A stretch of 64,000 nucleotides of DNA from DASPKM01 sp035628135 (lineage in GTDB: Bacteria > Bacteroidota > Bacteroidia > Chitinophagales > Chitinophagaceae): assembly GCA_035628135.1 (NCBI GenBank), contig DASPKM010000010.1, forward strand, positions 1,054,001 to 1,118,000, in the 5' to 3' direction. This document shows positions 15,538 to 23,796 of the stretch, in pieces. The stretch's first letter is position 1, and the number at the start of each line of letters is the position of its first letter. The position numbers and the translations under genes are program-made. The notes under the pieces are model-generated. The model had not been told where the DNA came from, searched no databases, and was given only the letters and a program-made list of their open reading frames with translations.

Positions 15538-17391
15538 ATGTGCGGCATAGCAGGCATCATTTCTCTCAATCCCGGCGCCATACAACAGCAGCAGTTAAAA
15601 AAAATGACTGATGCAATAGCGCACCGGGGTCCTGAGGGCGATGCTTTCTGGATCAATCCTGGTAATATCGCCGGCCTCGGCCACCGCAGGCTCTCCATCA
15701 TCGACCTTCCGGGCGGTGCACAACCCATGCATTATCTCAGCCGGTACACCATCGTTTACAACGGTGAAATATACAATTACCTGGAGCTGAAGGAAGGATT
15801 GCAAAAAAAGGGCTATACGTTCGCCACGCAATCCGATACCGAAGTAATACTCGCGGCTTATGCTTGCTGGAAAGAAGACTGCCTGCAATCCTTCGATGGC
15901 ATGTTTGCCTTCGGCATTTGGGATGAGCAGGAACAAACACTGTTCGCGGCCCGCGACCGGTTTGGCGAAAAACCGTTCTATTATACCATCGGCCAAGGCA
16001 ATACGCTTTGGTTTGCTTCGGAGCTTAAAGCATTGTACGCCGCAGGTATTGCCCACAACCGCAACGAAAAAATGTTGTTGCTGTTCCTTACCAATGGATT
16101 TACCAATACCGCCGCAGATCCTTCGATTACTTTCGATACTGAAATTTATCAACTGCCGCCAGCCAGCTTTCTCAGATTTTCGCCACATACGCAAACCGGG
16201 GTATCGGTAAAACCTTACTGGAAGATCAATAAGGAATTGCAGCAATCTTTTAAAGAAGACCAGGAAGCCATTGGCGGCTTTATGCGTTTATTTACGGAGT
16301 CAGTCGAAAAGCGCTTCCGCAGCGATGTGCCCGTAGGCACCAGCCTTAGCGGGGGATTGGACAGCTCATCGATTGCGGCCGTTGCCGGCAGCGTTTCGGT
16401 TGCCAGTAACAGTTATAAATGTTTCAGCGCGGTGTTCCCCGGTTTTCAAAAAGATGAATCGCGGTTCTCGCAAATGGTGTCGCAGCAATTCAAGCTGGAG
16501 CAATATGTGATCGTTCCCAATGCTGATGATTTTGCGGCCGAGTTGAAAAAGTTTTTGTGCCAGCACGATGAGCCGGTGGGTTCCGCAAGCGTATATGCCC
16601 AGTATAAGGTATATCAGCTCGCGAGGCAAAGTGGTGTTAAAGTACTGCTGGACGGGCAGGGCGCCGATGAATTGCTGGCGGGATATACCAAATACCTGCA
16701 TTGGTACCTGCAGGAACTGGTTCGGCAAAAGCCGGGCGCGCTCGGCAATGCGATAAAAGAGCTGCGGAAAAACCATGCAGATTTTAACTGGGGCTGGAAG
16801 AATTATATGGCGGCCTGGCTGCCCACGCAAGTGGCAGCACAGTTAGAGAAGAAAGTCATACGCCGCATTAACGCAAACACCGATATCAGCGATGATTTTA
16901 AAGAAGCGAATTTCGACCGCGAACTGGTACAAAAACCATCGGTGACCAAGCTGAACGATATACTGTACTTCAACGCATGCCAGGGCGGCTTACAGGAACT
17001 GTTGCGTTATGCAGACAGGAACAGCATGGCACATGGCTGCGAAGTGCGGCTTCCTTTTCTTTCTCATAAGCTGGCGGAATATTGTTTCGCGCTTTCTTCG
17101 ATGTATAAGATCAGGGATGGTTATACTAAATGGATCTTACGAAAGAGCATCAGCAGGCTGCTGCCACAACAAATTGCCTGGCGCACCGATAAGATCGGCT
17201 TTGAACCGCCGCAAAAAATGTGGATGGAAAATAAGCGCGTGCAGGAAATGATCAGGCAATCGACAAGCAGGCTGGTGAGGGATGGTATACTCAAACCTTC
17301 GGTGCAGGACAAAAAAATTCAGCCGCAGGAATCCCATGCGGCTGATAATGTTGATTGGTGGTACCTTGTAGCAGGCTTGCGGCCTGACTAA
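15538..17391 (+). CDS. asnB: Asparagine synthetase (glutamine-hydrolysing)
   Basis: 617 residues. It starts MCGIAGI, so after removal of Met the Cys is the nucleophile of the class II glutamine amidotransferase domain (about residues 2-200; RLSIIDLPGG, NGEIYN and SDTEVILAAY are typical). The C-terminal ATP-pyrophosphatase domain begins near residue 235 with the P-loop 'SLSGGLDSSS' and continues with 'LLDGQGADELLAGY'. It forms Asn from Asp using the glutamine amide and ATP. Sequence alone does not exclude an AsnB-like amidotransferase with another substrate. Its stop is immediately followed by the stop of the convergent 17392-17844 gene. Confidence 0.93.
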   Translation: MCGIAGIISLNPGAIQQQQLKKMTDAIAHRGPEGDAFWINPGNIAGLGHRRLSIIDLPGGAQPMHYLSRYTIVYNGEIYNYLELKEGLQKKGYTFATQSDTEVILAAYACWKEDCLQSFDGMFAFGIWDEQEQTLFAARDRFGEKPFYYTIGQGNTLWFASELKALYAAGIAHNRNEKMLLLFLTNGFTNTAADPSITFDTEIYQLPPASFLRFSPHTQTGVSVKPYWKINKELQQSFKEDQEAIGGFMRLFTESVEKRFRSDVPVGTSLSGGLDSSSIAAVAGSVSVASNSYKCFSAVFPGFQKDESRFSQMVSQQFKLEQYVIVPNADDFAAELKKFLCQHDEPVGSASVYAQYKVYQLARQSGVKVLLDGQGADELLAGYTKYLHWYLQELVRQKPGALGNAIKELRKNHADFNWGWKNYMAAWLPTQVAAQLEKKVIRRINANTDISDDFKEANFDRELVQKPSVTKLNDILYFNACQGGLQELLRYADRNSMAHGCEVRLPFLSHKLAEYCFALSSMYKIRDGYTKWILRKSISRLLPQQIAWRTDKIGFEPPQKMWMENKRVQEMIRQSTSRLVRDGILKPSVQDKKIQPQESHAADNVDWWYLVAGLRPD

Positions 17392-17844
17392 TCAACCCTT
17401 CTTCAGTTTTTCATACACAGACAAATTCCCTTGTTGGTCAGACTTAATGGTAAGCCAGGTTTTTTCGTCTTCCAGCTTAATGAAATAAGCAACGTCTGCT
17501 CCAACAATCAACTCTGTTACGCCGAAGATCGTTTTCTTTGAATACTTCTTTTTTAATTGGTGCAATACCGAAAGGGGGAGCATGTCTTCCTTGTAGTATC
17601 TGAGGGAGCTTAAAAAGTTTCCTTCTTTATCGTAGCGTACTTCGCTTTGAATGGTATGCTGCTTAAAGCTTACTGTATAATAATTATCATACTCCTTCCA
17701 TTTTACTTCATTTACTACAGGGAAGGTTTCCTGGAAGGCGCGTAAAACTTTTTCATTAACGTCGTCGGTGTTCGGGTCAGTGTTTGCGAAAGATGTTGCG
17801 GTCATCATCACAAGGCAAACTGCAAATGCAAATAACTTTTTCAT
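17392..17844 (-). CDS. Secreted PepSY-like/BLIP-like protein
   Basis: 150 residues with a signal peptide (ends ATSFAN). The mature part is two copies of a small alpha-beta unit. The first is 'VLRAFQETFPVVNEVKWKEYDNYY' and 'EVRYDKEGNFLSSLRYYKE'; the second has 'LKKKYSKKTIFGVTELIVG' and 'WLTIKSDQQGNLSVYEKL'. This arrangement is typical of the periplasmic PepSY-like (DUF2874) proteins of Bacteroidota, whose role is unclear. It faces a 375-base divergent spacer shared with the trans-sulfuration gene. Confidence 0.75.
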   Translation of the reverse strand: MKKLFAFAVCLVMMTATSFANTDPNTDDVNEKVLRAFQETFPVVNEVKWKEYDNYYTVSFKQHTIQSEVRYDKEGNFLSSLRYYKEDMLPLSVLHQLKKKYSKKTIFGVTELIVGADVAYFIKLEDEKTWLTIKSDQQGNLSVYEKLKKG

Positions 17845-18219
17845 GGCTTATATTTTTAATTGTGTTCAACAGGTATAACGGTATAAAAGTATAAGAGTTA
17901 CTGGTAGCAGTCAATGAAATTGGGACTGCCGGTAACATTATTATTTAATCTACGAAAAATGACGTACATGGGGCAACGTCCTGCGTGCTTTTGTAGGCTG
18001 AAACCCGCTACCAGACTGCATTTGACCGATGTTGCATTTTTGTATGCACACGCGGTTAAGTTTTTGTTAAACTGGAGATACGTCTCAGGCAGGCATTATT
18101 ACTGCCGAAGCGGTCGATCAAGTGCACGAAATTTATGCATGCGCGCATTGAATGCTGGATATTTCACATCTTTGTGCCTCGTTTTGAAACATTTTGCAGT
18201 TTGTTCACAATAACATTGA
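17845..18219. other. Divergent intergenic region of 375 bases
   Basis: It separates two divergent starts (17844 minus, 18220 plus). It holds an imperfect hairpin near 17897-17936 (arms built on GCAGTC/GACTGC, with extension and a bulge) and a short 5-base hairpin at 18088-18106. A CATCTTTG at 18167-18174 is one base off the -7 consensus and may serve the trans-sulfuration gene. A 99-codon frame at 17914-18213 has no coding character. I found no recognisable SAM riboswitch. Confidence 0.4.
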
Positions 18220-19359
18220 ATGAAAACAGCCACTAAGTTTGTACACGCCGGCACTGAGCCCGATCCATCAACCGGGGCCATCATGACGCCGATTTACCAG
18301 ACTTCTACGTACGTGCAGGAAGCTCCCGGAAAAAATAAGGGATATGAATATGCACGTTCCCAGAACCCTACACGCAAAGCGCTCGAGGATGCGTTTGCTG
18401 TAATTGAAAATGGGAAGCATGCGCTGGCATTTAGCAGCGGCGTTGGCGCTACTGATGCAGTGGTTAAACTATTAAAGCCGGGCGATGAGGTAATAGCGGC
18501 TAACGACCTGTACGGTGGAACATTCAGGCTGTTTACAAGGGTATTTGAAAAGTTCGGGTTGAAATTTCATTATGTAAACCTGGAAGACGCCAACAACCTT
18601 AAGCAATACATCAACCAGAATACAAAGCTCATCTGGATTGAAACGCCTACCAACCCGCTTATAAATGTTATAGACATTGCCGCCATTTGCGCCATTGCAA
18701 AGCAGCAGAATATTTTAGTGGCCGTGGATAATACTTTCGCTACGCCCTACCTGCAGAACCCGCTTGACTTGGGCGCAGACATCGTGATGCACTCGGTAAC
18801 AAAATACCTCGGCGGCCATAGCGACGTAATACAAGGCTGCCTGATGATGAATGACACGGCCCTGCGCGAACAATTATACTTTATACAAAAAAGTTGCGGC
18901 GCTGTGCCGGGGCCCATGGACTGTTTTTTGGTATTGCGCGGATTAAAAACCCTTCACGTGCGGATGGACCGGCATTGCGACAACGGCGAAAAGGTCGCGC
19001 ACTACCTGCGGCAGCACCCTAAAGTGGGAAAAGTGTATTGGTGCGGTTTTGAAGACCACCCCGGCTATGCCATTGCTAAAAAACAGATGCGCCGCTTCGG
19101 CAGCATGCTAAGCTTTACTTTAAAGAACGACAGCGTTGACGAAGCCAACCGTGTGCTATCTTCCACAAAGCTATTTGCATTGGCCGAAAGCCTTGGCGGC
19201 GTGGAATCGCTCATCAACCATCCTGCAAGCATGACGCACGCCTCCATTCCCCGCGAGGAAAGGATTAAGAATGGACTCACCGATTCCCTTATCAGGTTAA
19301 GCGTGGGCATTGAAGACGCCTACGATCTTATCGCAGACCTTGCACAAGCCATTGGATGA
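18220..19359 (+). CDS. PLP-dependent trans-sulfuration enzyme (cystathionine gamma-synthase/lyase family)
   Basis: 379 residues of the Cys/Met metabolism PLP family. Landmarks: 'YEYARSQNPTRKALE' near residue 42, 'FSSGVGATDAV' (71), 'WIETPTNPL' (139), 'AVDNTFATPYLQNPL' (168) and the PLP Schiff-base lysine K195 in 'HSVTKYLGGH'. C-terminal 'SLGGVESLINHPASMTHA' is typical. The family forms or cleaves cystathionine; members with this pattern in Bacteroidota are usually named cystathionine gamma-synthase, but beta/gamma-lyase activity cannot be excluded. The next gene follows 21 bases after its stop. Confidence 0.9.
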   Translation: MKTATKFVHAGTEPDPSTGAIMTPIYQTSTYVQEAPGKNKGYEYARSQNPTRKALEDAFAVIENGKHALAFSSGVGATDAVVKLLKPGDEVIAANDLYGGTFRLFTRVFEKFGLKFHYVNLEDANNLKQYINQNTKLIWIETPTNPLINVIDIAAICAIAKQQNILVAVDNTFATPYLQNPLDLGADIVMHSVTKYLGGHSDVIQGCLMMNDTALREQLYFIQKSCGAVPGPMDCFLVLRGLKTLHVRMDRHCDNGEKVAHYLRQHPKVGKVYWCGFEDHPGYAIAKKQMRRFGSMLSFTLKNDSVDEANRVLSSTKLFALAESLGGVESLINHPASMTHASIPREERIKNGLTDSLIRLSVGIEDAYDLIADLAQAIG

Positions 19360-19380
19360 TTGGGAGACGTAAGCGCAACA

Positions 19381-20154
19381 ATGAACACAAGGCAATTAAA
19401 AGAATTCCTGGACAGGAAGGTGGATGAATTCGATCAACCTTCCTTTATTACAACCGATCCGATTTCCATACCGCACGCATTTACTTCGCAGCAGGACATC
19501 GAGATCGCGGGTTTCTTTGCGGCAGTGTTTGCATGGGGCACGCGCACAGGCATCATTGCAAAGTGCAGGGACCTGCTGCAGCGCATGGACAATGCGCCCT
19601 TCGATTTTATTCAATACCACGAGGAGCGCCACCTGAAGCAACTCCTGGGTTTTAAGCATCGCACATTCAACGATACCGATCTTTTATATTTTGTGTCGTT
19701 TTTGCAGCATCATTATAAAAAAAGCGCTACCCTGGAAACTGCGTTCAGTCAATGGTTGCAACCCGCTGACGAACACATCGAGAAAGCCTTGAACGGGTTT
19801 TACCAGTATTTTTTCTCGTTGGAGCACGTGCCTGACCGTACACGAAAGCATATTGCATCGCCAGGGAAAAAATCGACCTGCAAACGGCTGAACATGTTCC
19901 TGCGGTGGATGGTGCGGAACGATGGCCGCGGGGTTGATTTCGGGGTATGGAGGCAAATAAAGCCGGCCCAACTGGTTTGCCCCATTGATCTGCACGTGGC
20001 ACGCGTGGCCCGCCGCTTTCAACTGCTTCAACGCCAGCAAACAGACTGGCAGGCGGCCCTCGACCTCACGGCCTGCCTGCGGAAACTGGAACCTTCTGAT
20101 CCTGTTAAATATGATTTTGCGCTGTTTGGGCTGGGGATCATGGAGAAGTTTTGA
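19381..20154 (+). CDS. TIGR02757 (DUF2400) family protein
   Basis: 257 residues from the ATG at 19381; a TTG at 19360 in frame directly after the upstream stop is a less likely start. Conserved blocks of TIGR02757 are visible: 'DPISIPHAF' near residue 26, 'EIAGFFAAVFAWGTR' (39), 'RLNMFLRWMVRNDGRGVDFG' and 'CPIDLHVARVARR', and a C-terminal 'DPVKYDFALFGLGI'. Helical, cytoplasmic, resembling the HhH-GPD DNA-glycosylase fold, so nucleic-acid binding is plausible, but the function is undetermined. It probably shares a transcript with the preceding PLP enzyme. Confidence 0.9.
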   Translation: MNTRQLKEFLDRKVDEFDQPSFITTDPISIPHAFTSQQDIEIAGFFAAVFAWGTRTGIIAKCRDLLQRMDNAPFDFIQYHEERHLKQLLGFKHRTFNDTDLLYFVSFLQHHYKKSATLETAFSQWLQPADEHIEKALNGFYQYFFSLEHVPDRTRKHIASPGKKSTCKRLNMFLRWMVRNDGRGVDFGVWRQIKPAQLVCPIDLHVARVARRFQLLQRQQTDWQAALDLTACLRKLEPSDPVKYDFALFGLGIMEKF

Positions 20155-20180
20155 AAATTTGAAATGCTTATTTTTGCAAC

Positions 20181-20843
20181 ATGCATTTTGAAAAGATACA
20201 TAACAAAGGCCAAGCAAAGCTGTTCAGGAACCAATACCTGGAAATGCTTACCAAAACGCATCCCCTGGTTATTTGGGGAATGTACCTGCCAGTATTTGCG
20301 GGCATGCCTTATTATGCTTCGGTGCGGTTTGGGTTTTCGTCCCTGCGCATAGCCCTGTTGTTTATGGCCGGCATGGTCTTCTGGACGTTCTTCGAGTACA
20401 TCATGCACCGTTTTGTGTTTCATTGGGTGGCCGAGAGCGAAAGGGCTAAAAAGATCATTTATGTGTTGCACGGCAACCACCATCACTTTCCACGTGATAA
20501 GGAAAGGCTGTTCATGCCGCCCGTGCCAAGCCTGATACTTGCCTCCATCATTTTTACCAGTATGTACCTACTGATGGGAAGGACGGCCTTCATGTTCTTC
20601 CCGGGTTTTATATTAGGATACCTGATGTATGGTACCATGCACTACGCCATTCATGCGTGGAACCCCCCGATGAAGTGGATGAAGCCGCTCTGGCGCAACC
20701 ACCATTTACATCATTATAAAAATGAGCACAGGGGTTTTGGGGTAAGCACTACTTTGTGGGACCATGTGTTCGGGACTATGTTCGATCTGCGGAAGGAGAA
20801 AGAAGATAAGGAGAAGGTAAGGGAGTTGATGTTTGATAAGTGA
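20181..20843 (+). CDS. Fatty acid hydroxylase / sterol desaturase superfamily membrane protein
   Basis: 220 residues with about four membrane segments and the His clusters of the di-iron superfamily: HRFVFH (H76, H81), HGNHHH (H97, H100-H102), HYAIH (H154, H158) and HHLHH (H174-H178). These ligate two irons that hydroxylate or desaturate lipid chains. The layout is closest to fatty acid 2-hydroxylases, which in Bacteroidota may act on sphingolipids or ornithine lipids; that is inferred. A TATTTTTG (20169-20176) lies only four bases before the ATG, so the message could be nearly leaderless, or a transcript from upstream may cover it. Confidence 0.86.
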   Translation: MHFEKIHNKGQAKLFRNQYLEMLTKTHPLVIWGMYLPVFAGMPYYASVRFGFSSLRIALLFMAGMVFWTFFEYIMHRFVFHWVAESERAKKIIYVLHGNHHHFPRDKERLFMPPVPSLILASIIFTSMYLLMGRTAFMFFPGFILGYLMYGTMHYAIHAWNPPMKWMKPLWRNHHLHHYKNEHRGFGVSTTLWDHVFGTMFDLRKEKEDKEKVRELMFDK

Positions 20844-20929
20844 TGTCTATTTGTCCTTTTGCCTTGACGGGTAACCATATACCTGTTAGACCACGGCAAT
20901 ATACAAGTTGGGCGAAATTCAAAAAAGAA

Positions 20930-21058
20930 ATGAAACGACGGTTAAACGCTGCTGGCTCAGGCTGCATGATAGCCGTTGCATTACTGATTATAGCTATTGT
21001 TATGGCGGGAGTTTATGTTGTATGGAAGGTTTTTATTGCTATGCTTACACCAGAATAA
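20930..21058 (+). CDS. Putative 42-residue single-pass membrane protein
   Basis: ATG at 20930 begins a 42-residue frame: basic start (MKRRLNAAG), one strong hydrophobic helix (about residues 12-36) and a short tail. An in-frame ATG at 20840 overlaps the upstream gene and is less credible. The composition is what a real small membrane protein looks like, but I cannot recognise the family and the frame is short. Confidence 0.35.
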   Translation: MKRRLNAAGSGCMIAVALLIIAIVMAGVYVVWKVFIAMLTPE

Positions 21059-21097
21059 TTTTTTCCCCTCCTGTGGTCTAATTACCCCTTGCAATGG

Positions 21098-21820
21098 TCA
21101 ATTTTTGGGACTTAATAAGCTTGTTAAGGGTACAATGTTGTACCCCCTTTTTTTTAGCGTAGTAAGTATTGCTCCTAATCTATCATATAGTTTGTCTGCT
21201 CTTTCAGGGCCGGCGCCAATGTGCATCAGCAGGATAAATCCATTAAGGCCGGATGGTTGTTTTTGCTCGTAGTCGAAAATAGAACGCAGGATCACTTCGC
21301 TGCTGCGGTAGTTTTTCATAGAGGGCGTAGTGTAATCGGCATGAGAAAGCGTTCCCGGGGTAAAGCTGATTAATTGTAGCCCTTGCTCTTTAGTCCATGC
21401 CGCAATTGAATCGTTATACCATTCGTATGGCGGCAAAAAGTAAGGCGCATGTTTTTTATCGATGCTGAATTGTTTCATTCTTTCATAGTTCTTTAATAGA
21501 TCAGTGATGAATTGTTCTTTTGTAACGAGCAGGCTGTCCCGTTTGGTCCAATCGCAATACAATAAATGTTCATCGCTGTGCGCGCCGAGATAGTGGCCGT
21601 CTCTTTTTAATTGTTGAATGATGGTTTTAAATGCAGGATTGCGGTAAAACCGCCCGGTAAAAAAGAAGGATGCTTTAACCTTATGCCCTTGCAGCGTTGC
21701 ACGAACGCTTTCGCCGCCTTCCGCAAATTCATCGCCGGTAAAAACAATCGCCAGGGTTTTTTGGCTGGTATCACCACGGATGATCGCGCCGTGTGAAAGC
21801 CGGTTCCTGCCAGTTGGCAA
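21098..21820 (-). CDS. Polysaccharide deacetylase domain, probably the C-terminal half of a GH9-deacetylase fusion
   Basis: A NodB-type domain: 'LAIVFTGDEF' (motif 1 with the metal-binding Asp), 'GAHSDEHLLY' (HSxxH motif 2) and 'YFLPPYEWYNDS' (motif 3). It would remove N- or O-acetyl groups from a polysaccharide, with a divalent metal. The first usable codon is a TTG at 21820 with no signal peptide. The frame stays open upstream to 22045, into the end of the GH9 gene, with no ATG, GTG or TTG above it. The segment between is a Ser/Pro/Asn/Lys linker. A -1 shift at the A9 run (21965-21973) joins it to the GH9 enzyme as one 899-residue protein. It is therefore either translated by frameshifting or is half of a broken gene. 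Confidence 0.75.
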   Translation of the reverse strand: MPTGRNRLSHGAIIRGDTSQKTLAIVFTGDEFAEGGESVRATLQGHKVKASFFFTGRFYRNPAFKTIIQQLKRDGHYLGAHSDEHLLYCDWTKRDSLLVTKEQFITDLLKNYERMKQFSIDKKHAPYFLPPYEWYNDSIAAWTKEQGLQLISFTPGTLSHADYTTPSMKNYRSSEVILRSIFDYEQKQPSGLNGFILLMHIGAGPERADKLYDRLGAILTTLKKRGYNIVPLTSLLSPKN

Positions 21821-21909
21821 TGTATGACTGTTGTTGATCGAAGGCCGGGCGCTATTGCCTTGACGCTTGCTTGCTGGTAAGGGGGATTTTTTATTGTTGT
21901 ATGGAGACT

Positions 21910-21926
21910 GCGCGCCGGAGGCGCGC
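21910..21926 (-). other. Strong GC hairpin between the slippery run and the deacetylase domain
   Basis: Read on the minus strand, GCGCGCC and GGCGCGC form a perfect 7-base stem around a 3-base loop. It starts 37 bases after the slippery heptamer, further than the usual 5-9 bases for a frameshift stimulator, but within the same translated linker. Confidence 0.5.
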
Positions 21927-21957
21927 TGCTTACCGTCCGAAGCCGATACCTCTTTTG

Positions 21958-23796
21958 TCAGCGCTTTTTTTTTACCGCAACGGGTTGCTCGGCCTCTTTG
22001 GCCGCCAATAAATAAATCAGGGAAGCAGTACCGTCCATAGTGGGCTCATTGGTGCTGTAATCGCCATAGTCATCGTGGTATACAACCAAATCACTTTGAA
22101 ACTCCGCATACTCATCGGGTTGATACAAGGTAATGCCAATGAGCTTGCCATAGATGCTGCCATACACCGGACCATCTACCAACCCGCCATCGATGGGATA
22201 TTTTTTCAAATGCGTAAAAGCAGAATGGGGATCAACCGGCGTATCACCCCAGGAAGGCAAGCCATATACAAAGCTGGTACCCCAGGGGTTGCATCCGAAC
22301 AACCAATCGAAATTGGCCTGCTCTAATTCAAGATAAGATTGGTCTTTGCTCAATGTACGGTACCAGTAACATTGAATAGCGAAAGAAGTAGTAAGATTAT
22401 TGCTGCACCATATGAAAGGAATGCCCCGGTAAAAAGCATTGCCCATTGCCTTCTGCCATACTTTTTCTATGCCTGTTTTGTAATAGCCCGTTTCTGTTGC
22501 AGTAGCAGGAGAGTGGGACGCCCTGGCCAATTCATAATGCCCCAGATTGATGAAGGGGTACCATTGATAATGCCGGGCAGTATCGGCGCCAAGCCAGGGT
22601 GTGATGGGTTCCCCCTGAGCATACCGGCGGCCTTCGGCAAGATATTTGTCCCTGGTTTTTTTTGCGACAGCAGGCTTGATGATCAGGTGCAGGTTAACGG
22701 CCGCCAGTTCCATATCGTCCATCCAATTGTCTTCTTCATAAAAATATGGGGCCCTGCCGGGCGCAGTCTGGCAAACGCCGGGTTTCTTCCTTCCAAATTC
22801 ATAAGCCGTGTGCGCTTTGCCGTACAGCACCTCGGCATAAGCCTTATCGATGGATGCAAACAGCCGGTTGCCCAACGCAAAGGCGCTGCTGAACTTTCCC
22901 GCGGTAGACGCCGTGCCGGTTGCGCGGTTCTTATATTTGAACAATCCCTGCGGCTCCCCGGTGCAGAAATATACCGGCCGCTCGAAGCCTTTGCCGTAAA
23001 AAGAATCTTCTTTGGGAATGCGCATTCCTCTGTGGTCTCGGTCGTCTGCCAATTGATTGAACATCCAATCCGGCCGCGGATGCATTTTCAATAACCAATC
23101 GAGCCCCCATTTCGCTTCGTCCAATACATCTGCAATGCCATTGCGCCCCGGCAGTCCATTGGCAACGTGTTTATCGCTAAAAACATTTTTAAAATCGCGA
23201 TAGGCGGCGAGCAAATGGTAAGTGGCATTGGCGGAGGTAGTGGAGTATTGCAGGTAATCTGAAGCATCGTGCCAGCCACCGGAAACATCTATATGCGTGC
23301 TGTCGGGCATAGGACCATACATGGTATAGCCATCATATGTATGGCAGGAATCTTTTAAAAATGGATTGAAACCGCTTCGCTGCTGGCGCATGTACCGAAG
23401 GCAAAAATCCGCGGCGCCCGCATACACATCTGCGCCAATTGTAAATTCAGGTGAAACCGCATCGCCGGCTTGCAACAGGTATCTTCCGCTACCGGTATAT
23501 TCAGAAAAATTTAAACGGTATGTTTGCGCAAAAGGGCCATACGCTCCAAAAGGTTTGCCCGCCTTTCCTTTAAAAACAATTTTACCGCTCAATACTTCCA
23601 CCAATTGAAAATCGACAATGGCATTGGACTCTTTACTGCACCATACCGCTACCTTGATGCCATTGGGCTTATACCCAAGCAAATTGATGCGTATGTATGC
23701 ATTGCCGGTATTGTTGTTGCTTTTGCGGTGCGAAGTCACCAGCAAGCCTGTAACCATTAATAGCAGTAAAAGAAGTATCGCATGGGGTTTCATCAT
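21958..23796 (-). CDS. Glycoside hydrolase family 9 (cellulase-type) enzyme
   Basis: 612 residues. A signal peptide (hydrophobic residues 5-20) is followed by an N-terminal Ig-like CelD_N domain ('RINLLGYKPNGIKVAVW', 'GRYLLQAGDAVSPEFTI'). The (alpha/alpha)6 GH9 catalytic domain starts near residue 122. The paired catalytic aspartates are in GGWHDASDY (D177, D180) and the general acid is E584 in 'DYSTNEPTMDG'. It hydrolyses beta-1,4-glucan type chains in the periplasm or outside the cell. Its start overlaps the upstream serine hydrolase stop by four bases. The frame ends at a TGA (21960-21958) two codons after an A9 run; shifting -1 there continues into the deacetylase. Confidence 0.92.
   Translation of the reverse strand: MMKPHAILLLLLLMVTGLLVTSHRKSNNNTGNAYIRINLLGYKPNGIKVAVWCSKESNAIVDFQLVEVLSGKIVFKGKAGKPFGAYGPFAQTYRLNFSEYTGSGRYLLQAGDAVSPEFTIGADVYAGAADFCLRYMRQQRSGFNPFLKDSCHTYDGYTMYGPMPDSTHIDVSGGWHDASDYLQYSTTSANATYHLLAAYRDFKNVFSDKHVANGLPGRNGIADVLDEAKWGLDWLLKMHPRPDWMFNQLADDRDHRGMRIPKEDSFYGKGFERPVYFCTGEPQGLFKYKNRATGTASTAGKFSSAFALGNRLFASIDKAYAEVLYGKAHTAYEFGRKKPGVCQTAPGRAPYFYEEDNWMDDMELAAVNLHLIIKPAVAKKTRDKYLAEGRRYAQGEPITPWLGADTARHYQWYPFINLGHYELARASHSPATATETGYYKTGIEKVWQKAMGNAFYRGIPFIWCSNNLTTSFAIQCYWYRTLSKDQSYLELEQANFDWLFGCNPWGTSFVYGLPSWGDTPVDPHSAFTHLKKYPIDGGLVDGPVYGSIYGKLIGITLYQPDEYAEFQSDLVVYHDDYGDYSTNEPTMDGTASLIYLLAAKEAEQPVAVKKKR
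21964..21973 (-). promoter_or_regulatory. Candidate -1 frameshift/slippage site (A9 run with A-AAA-AAG heptamer)
   Basis: On the minus strand the GH9 frame reads GTA AAA AAA AAG CGC TGA. This places the dnaX-type slippery heptamer A AAA AAG in the zero frame, six bases upstream of the stop. One -1 slip, or one extra A, gives an open frame through the whole deacetylase domain (2,699 bases plus one = 900 codons). An assembly or sequencing indel in the homopolymer gives the same picture. Confidence 0.6.

Noticed and set aside
17914..18213. 99-codon open frame in the divergent spacer before the trans-sulfuration gene
   Set aside because: Cys/Arg-rich, no domain, no promoter or neighbour logic, and it overlaps probable regulatory sequence.
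17845..18219. Possible SAM riboswitch upstream of the trans-sulfuration gene
   Set aside because: Neither the SAM-I nor the SAM-II pattern could be traced; only weak unrelated hairpins are present.
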